A stretch of DNA of 8,640 nt from Candidatus Brocadiia bacterium (lineage in GTDB: Bacteria; Planctomycetota; PUPC01; DSUN01): positions 1-8,640 of the forward strand of contig JADHXT010000125.1 of the NCBI GenBank assembly GCA_016782825.1, read 5' to 3'. This document shows, piece after piece, positions 1 to 4,409 of the stretch; the first letter of the stretch is position 1; every line of letters starts with the position of its first letter. Position numbers and translations under genes: made by a program. Under the pieces are notes generated by a model. It was not told the DNA's origin, made no database searches, and saw only the letters and a program-made list of their open reading frames with translations.

Positions 1-1337
1 CGTCTTATGCTGTCGCGGAATCTGGGGTCCAGCCGGAAGAAGAACTCTCGTTTCCCCGAGGCCACATCGGTCCGGCGCGCGAACCGCCCGAAGCGTTGCT
101 CGTCCGAGCCGATTATCTTCTTGCCACGGTCGCTCTCGACTGCCACGCTGGTGCCATCCGGATCGATCTGCTCCAGGAACCATCCATAGTTGCCGCGCGG
201 CCGCTCTTTGCCTTGGCGTAGCGCACACCAGACACCGGGGCTCTCCGCGGGCGACGTATGAAAGCCGGCGTAGCGGTTCACGAACTCGAAGGTCGGGCGG
301 TATTCGGGGTTCTTCAGCGACGCCCGCACCGCCCAGCCCTTGACCGCGACATAGGAAACGCCCTTGTGCAATTCCATGAGGCAGCGCCAGTAGTTCCAGG
401 AGATTCCGTTCGGATGGCTCTCCACCGTTCCCCAGTTCTCCCAATACGCCTTGGTCTTGCCGCTGCGTGCCATCTGCACGGAGAACAGGTCCACGGCCTC
501 GTAACTCTTGTAGCCTTGGCCGCCGTGAGGATCGATATCGCTTCCGGTCCCGAATATCCATCCGCCCTCGTCGATCAGATGCTGCGCGCGGCCGTCGGGA
601 TATGATTGGGTGAACAGGTTCGCGCGCAGGGCCACGTTAATCTCCGGCATGAGGGCGTCCATGTAGGCTTTCATGATCGTGTAATAGTACTTCTTCGAGG
701 TCTCCCCTCGCGTCCAAGGCGTCGGGCAGCGGTGCCCGTCCGGGGGATAGATCCACGTGTCGCTCGGACTCCGGTCCGCAGGGAGCACCCACATATGTTC
801 CGTCCCGATCGCGTTGGGACTCGCCCGGACGCAGAGGATCAGGTGCCTGTGCGGAGAGGCCTTGAGATGATCGGCAAGCGCCACGATCAATTCTTTCTGA
901 ATCGCTATGTAGCGGGGATCCCAGTATTGAGGAATCACACCACGATTGTTTCCGCAATTCGCAACATAGTCCCATAGCCAGTCGGGCTTCTTGTCGTTGG
1001 CATTGACTTGCACCGTGGTCGGCCGGCCGATCTTCGCAAAGAAACGGAGGCCGTCGTCCAGCTTGCTCCAGTCGAATTTGCCGCGCGCGGGCGCAATGTC
1101 GCGCCATTGCACCATGATCTGCCCGCCCTTGAGGAAGTCGCAGGTTCTGACCAGATCGCGCTTGCCCCAGATCAGGTAGCAGCCCGCCGGGTGTTCCTGC
1201 CTCAGTCGGGGAGCAGCAGACGGTGCGGACGGCTGTTTCGCATGGGGAGCCCCGATTCCCGCCACGGCCCCCGCCAGGATCGCGCCCGCTACACCCATCG
1301 CGATCGCCCCCGTGTTGATCTTCGCCCGCACCATCAT
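1..1337 (-). CDS. Exported TIM-barrel glycoside-hydrolase-like protein, 3' end cut off by the window edge
   Basis: An open frame runs from about 1343 to the left edge with no stop (447 codons in view), so the C-terminus is missing. The residues after the N-terminus contain a hydrophobic, Ala/Gly-rich stretch (about 12-32, counted from the ATG at 1343), which fits a signal peptide. The following region has the look of GH42/GH5-type beta-galactosidase folds: VQWRDIAPARGKFDWSKLDD (residues 78-97) matches the usual 'W..IEP.EG.fDWs.lD' strand-2 signature. Later segments are RASPNAIGTE (173-182) and AYWENWG (299-305); Glu182 and Glu302 are candidate catalytic acids, which is inference. Three ATGs lie close together (1343, 1337, 1334). 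The GGAG at 1346-1349 is only 2 bases from the first but 8 from the second, so 1337 is preferred. Codons ending in A or T are common here, unlike the genes beyond 2759. The family and substrate are not firmly identified; a generic polysaccharide-degrading role is likely. Confidence 0.75.
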   Translation of the reverse strand, partial: MMVRAKINTGAIAMGVAGAILAGAVAGIGAPHAKQPSAPSAAPRLRQEHPAGCYLIWGKRDLVRTCDFLKGGQIMVQWRDIAPARGKFDWSKLDDGLRFFAKIGRPTTVQVNANDKKPDWLWDYVANCGNNRGVIPQYWDPRYIAIQKELIVALADHLKASPHRHLILCVRASPNAIGTEHMWVLPADRSPSDTWIYPPDGHRCPTPWTRGETSKKYYYTIMKAYMDALMPEINVALRANLFTQSYPDGRAQHLIDEGGWIFGTGSDIDPHGGQGYKSYEAVDLFSVQMARSGKTKAYWENWGTVESHPNGISWNYWRCLMELHKGVSYVAVKGWAVRASLKNPEYRPTFEFVNRYAGFHTSPAESPGVWCALRQGKERPRGNYGWFLEQIDPDGTSVAVESDRGKKIIGSDEQRFGRFARRTDVASGKREFFFRLDPRFRDSIR

Positions 1338-1355
1338 CTTCATCGCTCCTTTCGC

Positions 1356-1430
1356 CAACTGATAGGCATCTGAATCAGCCCTGAGCCTAGCCCAACGGGC
1401 CAGAGCTGTCAACTGATAGCTGATAGGCAT
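1356..1430. repeat. CTGATAG(GCAT) direct repeats flanking the promoter
   Basis: The 11-mer CTGATAGGCAT occurs at 1359-1369 and 1420-1430, and CAACTGATAG at 1356-1365 and 1410-1419. The core CTGATAG is therefore present three times, two of them in tandem (1413 and 1420). The tandem pair abuts the upstream side of the -35 box and the single copy lies in the transcribed leader. This arrangement suits an operator for a DNA-binding regulator, but the function is inferred from position only. Confidence 0.5.
1384..1412 (-). promoter_or_regulatory. Sigma70-like promoter for the leftward hydrolase-like gene
   Basis: On the minus strand a perfect -35 box TTGACA (1412-1407) is followed by a 17-base spacer and TAGGCT (1389-1384) as -10. 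The -10 matches TATAAT at only 3 of 6 positions, but the perfect -35, ideal spacing and position fit. Transcription would begin near 1377, leaving a leader of about 35-40 bases before the start codon. The same TTGACA/TAG design recurs at 4334 and 8175. Confidence 0.6.
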
Positions 1431-1442
1431 TCATAGGAGCTT

Positions 1443-1524
1443 GGGGTGCCAGGCACATTAGAGGAACAGAACTGCTTGAAGCGCCGTGACTTCTGAGGGC
1501 TGGAGGTGCCATACACCTCAGAGG
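1443..1524. repeat. Two related 22-bp GGTGCC repeats spaced exactly 60 bp
   Basis: The segments at 1443-1464 and 1503-1524 share 17 of 22 positions, with the pattern GRGGTGCCA-CAC--AGAGG. The first contains the perfect odd palindrome GTGCCAGGCAC, the second the stem AGGTG/CACCT. The second copy also lies within a 7-bp inverted pair, TCTGAGG (1492-1498) and CCTCAGA (1516-1522). This resembles short palindromic REP-type repeats. Only two copies are present, and no transposase is nearby. Confidence 0.45.
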
Positions 1525-1586
1525 CTCCCGCCGCCAAGACGAGCCGTCCGAGCGGCGCGGATCAGGGGCCGCGCAAGAGAACCTGC

Positions 1587-1616
1587 TGGACGATGCGGCA
1601 GCGCTTCGGCTATACT
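1587..1616 (+). promoter_or_regulatory. Candidate promoter for the DUF3800 gene
   Basis: TGGACG (1587-1592, 4 of 6 to TTGACA) is followed by an 18-base spacer and TATACT (1611-1616, 5 of 6 to TATAAT). Transcription from about 1623 would give a leader of about 125 bases. It is the best candidate in the gap on this strand, but the -35 is weak. Confidence 0.4.
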
Positions 1617-1645
1617 GGAGCCATTGGGCTACAGTGCTACGGACT

Positions 1646-1720
1646 GGGCGGCGCCGCCCGAGCACATCTCGCCCGCTCGATCGCCGCTTGGCGCAGGCTC
1701 TATGCCCGCTTGGGCGCCCA
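1646..1720 (+). other. Two GC-rich palindromes in the DUF3800 leader
   Basis: GGGCGGCGCCGCCC (1646-1659) is a perfect 14-bp palindrome. TGGGCGCCCA (1711-1720) is a perfect 10-bp palindrome whose RNA stem can be lengthened with one G-U pair. Both would fold as hairpins in the mRNA leader; the second ends about 10 bases before the AAGGA at 1731-1735. They could limit ribosome access. A chance origin in GC-rich DNA cannot be excluded. Confidence 0.35.
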
Positions 1721-1747
1721 GGCAAGATGTAAGGAATTGATCAGGAA

Positions 1748-2629
1748 ATGAGCTATCTGCTCTTCATGGATGAGAGCGGCCACGACCATCGGACCATGCC
1801 GTACGAGGTGCGCGGGGGGATCGCCCTCCATGCAGGTGAGCTGTGGCCGTTCATCCAGTCCATGCGTGAGAGCGAGGAGGCCGCCTTCGGCGCTCACCTG
1901 AGCGACTACGGAAGCGAGTTGAAGGGATACAAGCTGCTGGACAAGAAGCGGTTCGCATGGGCGGCGCAGGACGCAACGCTTGATGACGTGGCCAGGCGGA
2001 AACACGCCCTGTCGTTCCTCAACCGCGGCGTACGTCGCGAGTCCCCTACCCGCGTCGAGTTCACTGCATTCGGTCAGGGCTGCATGCTGATGGCTCAGAG
2101 CGTGTTCCGCATTCTTCGCGACCACGACGCCACGGTCTTCGCCTGCGCGGTGCCCAGAGGAATCGGGCGACGTCCGCCCGGCTCCACGGAACTGCTGCGC
2201 AAGGACCATGTCTTCCTGCTGGAGCGGTACTTCTACTTCCTGGAGGAGAAGCGAGACCATGGCTTGCTGGTCATGGACCAGAGCGAGAAGAAGGCCGACA
2301 GGCAGTTTGTGAGCTTGCTCCGGCGCTACTTCACGCTCACAAACACCGGCCGTTACAGAACAGTCTGGATCGTCCCGGCGCCGCTGTTCGTTTCGTCGGA
2401 CATGAGCTACCCAATCCAGGCAGCAGACGTGTGCATCTACTGCATCAACTGGGGTTTCCGGATGCCTGCCAGGGGAATGAGCGCAGAAGGCAGGCCTGAG
2501 ATTGGGCAGGAGTACGGTCCCTGGCTGGCTCAACTACAATTCAAGGGCCAGGGATACCGAGATGGCAGGGTCTACGACACGTACGGGATCGTTTACGTGC
2601 CCGATCCGTACACGGCGCGCGAGGCATGA
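1748..2629 (+). CDS. DUF3800 family protein (RNase H-like fold predicted)
   Basis: This 293-residue protein carries the marks of DUF3800. It opens with a strand ending in MDESG (Asp8, Glu9), has an ELKG motif (57-60), a second acidic strand LLVMDQSE (173-180, Asp177) and the late QAADVCIYC motif (224-232, Asp227). Acidic residues at these points are what the family's predicted RNase H-like active site would need. DUF3800 proteins are often found as lone genes in variable regions, phages and defence neighbourhoods, but their activity is poorly defined. The ATG at 1748 is the only suitable start, because an in-frame TAA lies at 1730-1732. Ribosome sites are poor: AAGGA is 12 bases away and AGGAA lies directly against the start. 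The gene stands alone with its own promoter candidate, and codon use is less GC3-extreme than in the downstream genes, which hints at separate acquisition. Confidence 0.85.
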   Translation: MSYLLFMDESGHDHRTMPYEVRGGIALHAGELWPFIQSMRESEEAAFGAHLSDYGSELKGYKLLDKKRFAWAAQDATLDDVARRKHALSFLNRGVRRESPTRVEFTAFGQGCMLMAQSVFRILRDHDATVFACAVPRGIGRRPPGSTELLRKDHVFLLERYFYFLEEKRDHGLLVMDQSEKKADRQFVSLLRRYFTLTNTGRYRTVWIVPAPLFVSSDMSYPIQAADVCIYCINWGFRMPARGMSAEGRPEIGQEYGPWLAQLQFKGQGYRDGRVYDTYGIVYVPDPYTAREA

Positions 2630-2633
2630 AAAA

Positions 2634-2683
2634 GGAGGCAATGCTTTCGGGGCCACACAAGGCAACCCCTAGGCCGAGCCTCC
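2634..2683 (+). terminator. Possible hairpin terminator after the DUF3800 gene
   Basis: GGAGGC (2634-2639) pairs with GCCTCC (2678-2683). Inside, GGGGCC (2649-2654) can pair with GG (2661-2662) and CCCC (2666-2669), leaving a CAA bulge. It begins five bases after the stop codon. There is no U-tract, so intrinsic termination is uncertain. A second small hairpin, TGACGA-TGGC-TCGTCA (2702-2717), is followed by a T-rich stretch and could contribute. Confidence 0.3.
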
Positions 2684-2686
2684 ATC

Positions 2687-2698
2687 TATAAGTATACA
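2687..2698 (+). promoter_or_regulatory. AT-rich island, possible -10 for the AKR-cytochrome pair
   Basis: TATAAG (2687-2692) and TATACA (2693-2698) form the only AT-rich island before the gene at 2759. TATACA matches TATAAT at 4 of 6 positions, but no good -35 hexamer lies 16-18 bases upstream. The position is right for a promoter with a leader of about 55 bases. Confidence 0.25.
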
Positions 2699-2758
2699 CC
2701 CTGACGATGGCTCGTCAAGTGTTTTCTGTCCTTTATCTCGATTCACGGAGATGCAGGG

Positions 2759-3823
2759 ATGACCCATCGAGATGCGACGAGGCGTGCGTTCCTGGGGACC
2801 ACCTCGGCCGCCGTGGCCGGCGCGGCGCTGGCCGGCACGGCCGAGGCCAAGCCCGTGGACGCGTCGAAGATCCTGAACTACAACCCCAAGATGGGCTACC
2901 GCCCCTTCGGCAAGACCGGCCACATGATCTCGGAAGTCGCCCTCGGCGGCCATGGCGCCATCCCCAAGCCCACCCCCGTGGACAACCGCGTGGCCGTGCT
3001 CGAACGCGCCGTGGCCCTCGGCATGAACTACGTGGACAACAACATCGACGCCGAGTGCAACCTCTACGGCCAGGCCATGGCCAAGAGCACCCACGCCCGG
3101 CGCGACAAGTGGTTCATCGGCTTCGCCTCCTGGCCGCAGAAGGTGACCGAGGAATACGAGAAACAGCTCACGCCCGACAAGATGATGGCGAGCATCGAGG
3201 CACGGCTGAAGTCCTACCGCACCGACATGCTCGACCTGTGGCGGCCCGTGGGCGCCACGTGGGGCAAGGGGCAGACGCGCATCCCCACCATGCTCATGGT
3301 GTCGCGCAAGGCGCTGGACATGACCGTCGGCGTGTTCGAGAAAGCCAGGCAGCAGGGCAAGGTGCGGTTTCTCGGCATCTCGGCGCACAATCCCAAGGTG
3401 TTCCGCCGCGTGCTCGGCGAGTATCCGCAGTTCTCCGCGATCATCTTCCCCTACCTGTTTCTCACCCAGGAGATGGGCGGCGACAGCCTGTTGAAGCTCG
3501 CGCAGGAGAAGGGCGTGGGCGTCATCGGGCTCAAGCCCTTCGGCGCCGGCACGACCTTCGGCATCAAGCCCCGCGAGATCAAGGGCACCGTGGACGCCCG
3601 CGCCCACGTGCTGGTGAAGGAGATGCTCCAGGAGAAGCGGCTCTCGGCCGTCATCCCGGGTGTGAACATCCCCGAACAGCTCGAGGAAAACGTGAAGGGC
3701 TCCCACGAGCGCGACAAGCCCACCACGCCCGCCGAGAAGGAGGCCCTGCGCCAGTGCACCGACAACTACTTCGCCCACCTGCCCCCCGACTACCGCTGGC
3801 TGCGCGAGTGGGAGACGGTATGA
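2759..3823 (+). CDS. Tat-exported aldo/keto reductase-like protein
   Basis: The 354-residue product begins with a twin-arginine signal: TRRAFLG (residues 7-13), an Ala/Gly-rich hydrophobic stretch, and a likely cut after AEA (28-30). The rest has the AKR (beta/alpha)8 barrel layout: GYRPFGKTGHMISEVALGG (46-64), the tetrad Asp93 and Tyr103 within VDNNIDAECNLYG, KVRFLGISAHN (201-211), VIGLKPFGAG (255-264) and a late IPGVNIPEQLEEN (299-311). The strand that normally carries the tetrad Lys reads WFIGFASWP, with Ser or Ala at the expected place. The strand that normally ends in the tetrad His reads DLWRPVG, with no His nearby. Activity as an ordinary NADPH reductase is therefore doubtful. No C-terminal CxxCxxC ferredoxin segment is present. 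GGAG (2747-2750) lies 8 bases before the ATG. The gene overlaps the cytochrome gene by ATGA, which implies a shared transcript and a periplasmic redox setting. Confidence 0.88.
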   Translation: MTHRDATRRAFLGTTSAAVAGAALAGTAEAKPVDASKILNYNPKMGYRPFGKTGHMISEVALGGHGAIPKPTPVDNRVAVLERAVALGMNYVDNNIDAECNLYGQAMAKSTHARRDKWFIGFASWPQKVTEEYEKQLTPDKMMASIEARLKSYRTDMLDLWRPVGATWGKGQTRIPTMLMVSRKALDMTVGVFEKARQQGKVRFLGISAHNPKVFRRVLGEYPQFSAIIFPYLFLTQEMGGDSLLKLAQEKGVGVIGLKPFGAGTTFGIKPREIKGTVDARAHVLVKEMLQEKRLSAVIPGVNIPEQLEENVKGSHERDKPTTPAEKEALRQCTDNYFAHLPPDYRWLREWETV

Positions 3824-4359
3824 GCCCGCCGAGGAGCCGTGCAGATGGCGCGGGCGCCTTGTTTCGGTTTTGCGCAAAACCGAAACGGTCCGTCATGGCG
3901 TTTCTCGTCGCCGGGGCGCTGGCCGCTCTCGCCCACCTGGCCTGCGCGCCACGCCCGTCGGACGCCACGCTCGATCCGATGGGACCCAACGCCGCGTGCT
4001 ACGTGTGCCACATCCCCTTCCTGCGCGAGCCCCTGAGCACCACCCACGTGAAGGCCAAGGTGAGTTGCGTGCAGTGCCACGGCGTGAGCGCGGGCCACGC
4101 CAACGACGAAGACATCGGCGCCACCAAGCCCGACATCGTGTACACCCGTGCCCAGGTGAACGCCGCCTGCCGCAAGTGCCATCCCACCCACGACGTGGCG
4201 CCGGAGAAAGTGCTCGAGCGGTGGCAGCGCCGCTCGCCGGGCCGCGTGCCGAAGGCCGCCACACCCGCCGCCGCCGTCTGCACCGACTGCCACGGCCACC
4301 ACCGCATCGCCCGGCCGCAGAAAGCTGCGGCGGTTGACAGTGCGGCCGGCCCGCGATAG
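3820..4359 (+). CDS. Exported tetraheme cytochrome c
   Basis: The 179-residue protein has four CxxCH heme-binding motifs: CYVCH (60-64), CVQCH (83-87), CRKCH (117-121) and CTDCH (154-158). Further His residues (for example 76, 93, 124, 160-161) are available as distal ligands. A hydrophobic segment MAFLVAGALAALAHLACA (26-43) would act as export signal. Cys42 could be a lipid attachment site, although His39 at -3 is atypical of a lipobox. It probably moves electrons in the periplasm, perhaps for the AKR-like protein encoded upstream. The ATG at 3820 overlaps the upstream stop (ATGA) and has GGGAG (3810-3814) 5 bases ahead. It adds a 25-residue basic N-region partly encoded by the 26-bp palindrome. 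A shorter start at 3895 (Met26) gives a more typical signal peptide but has no ribosome site. The heme count is certain; the partner is inferred. Confidence 0.85.
   Translation: MSPPRSRADGAGALFRFCAKPKRSVMAFLVAGALAALAHLACAPRPSDATLDPMGPNAACYVCHIPFLREPLSTTHVKAKVSCVQCHGVSAGHANDEDIGATKPDIVYTRAQVNAACRKCHPTHDVAPEKVLERWQRRSPGRVPKAATPAAAVCTDCHGHHRIARPQKAAAVDSAAGPR
3861..3886. repeat. Perfect 26-bp palindrome
   Basis: GTTTCGGTTTTGC is followed directly by its exact reverse complement, with no spacer. The element contains AT-rich blocks in GC-rich surroundings, so it stands out in composition as well as symmetry. It sits in the N-terminal codons of the cytochrome gene, or, if translation starts at 3895, in a 71-base gap after the AKR stop. 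In the cytochrome frame it encodes FRFCAKPK, and the opposite strand encodes the same peptide. As RNA it could form an 11-bp stem with a GCGC loop. No T-run follows on either strand, so it is not a standard terminator. It is most likely a dispersed palindromic repeat or a protein-binding site. Confidence 0.8.
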
Positions 4360-4362
4360 ATT
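4334..4362 (+). promoter_or_regulatory. Strong sigma70-like promoter for the ptb-buk operon
   Basis: TTGACA (4334-4339) is a perfect -35, followed by a 17-base spacer and TAGATT (4357-4362) as -10. The -10 begins with the TAG stop codon of the cytochrome gene. Transcription near 4369 would give a leader of about 40 bases before the ATG at 4410. This separates the metabolic operon from the AKR-cytochrome pair. Confidence 0.7.
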
Positions 4363-4409
4363 AGAGCAAGCAAGCTCCATCCCCCACCCCGCCACGGCAA
4401 GGGCGCACC

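Larger units (their letters stand above)
1344..1747. other. Divergent intergenic regulatory region
   Basis: These 404 bases separate the leftward hydrolase-like gene from the rightward DUF3800 gene. No convincing coding frame is present: the short open frames have no ribosome site or recognisable protein. The region holds a leftward TTGACA promoter (1384-1412), CTGATAG repeats (1356-1430), a pair of related GGTGCC repeats (1443-1464 and 1503-1524), a possible rightward promoter (1587-1616) and two GC-rich palindromes just upstream of the DUF3800 start. Confidence 0.7.

Noticed and set aside
258..977. Short plus-strand open frames opposite the left-edge gene
   Set aside because: They have no ribosome sites or protein motifs and lie opposite a continuous minus-strand frame with coherent glycoside-hydrolase-like sequence.
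1443..1524. CRISPR-like array
   Set aside because: There are only two imperfect copies, no third repeat, and no cas genes nearby.
1700..2533. 277-codon minus-strand frame opposite the DUF3800 gene
   Set aside because: No family motif is visible; the plus strand has the full set of DUF3800 motifs.
1521..2682. GAGGCTC (1521-1527) and its inverse GAGCCTC (2676-2682) as ends of a mobile cassette around DUF3800
   Set aside because: A 7-bp match is expected by chance over this distance, and no target-site duplication was found.
2751..2762. Three-codon leader ORF (Met-Gln-Gly) overlapping the AKR start
   Set aside because: The GGAG lies directly against its ATG, leaving no spacing for initiation, while the spacing to the AKR ATG is ideal.
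2707..3819. Upstream open-frame extension of the cytochrome gene
   Set aside because: The frame is open across the AKR gene but reads Arg/Gly/His/Pro-rich noise there. The AKR frame has all the family motifs, and the cytochrome has its own ATG and ribosome site at 3820.
3861..3886. Intrinsic terminator between the AKR and cytochrome genes
   Set aside because: The stem is long, but no T-run follows on either strand, and the cytochrome gene directly depends on the same transcript through its ATGA overlap.
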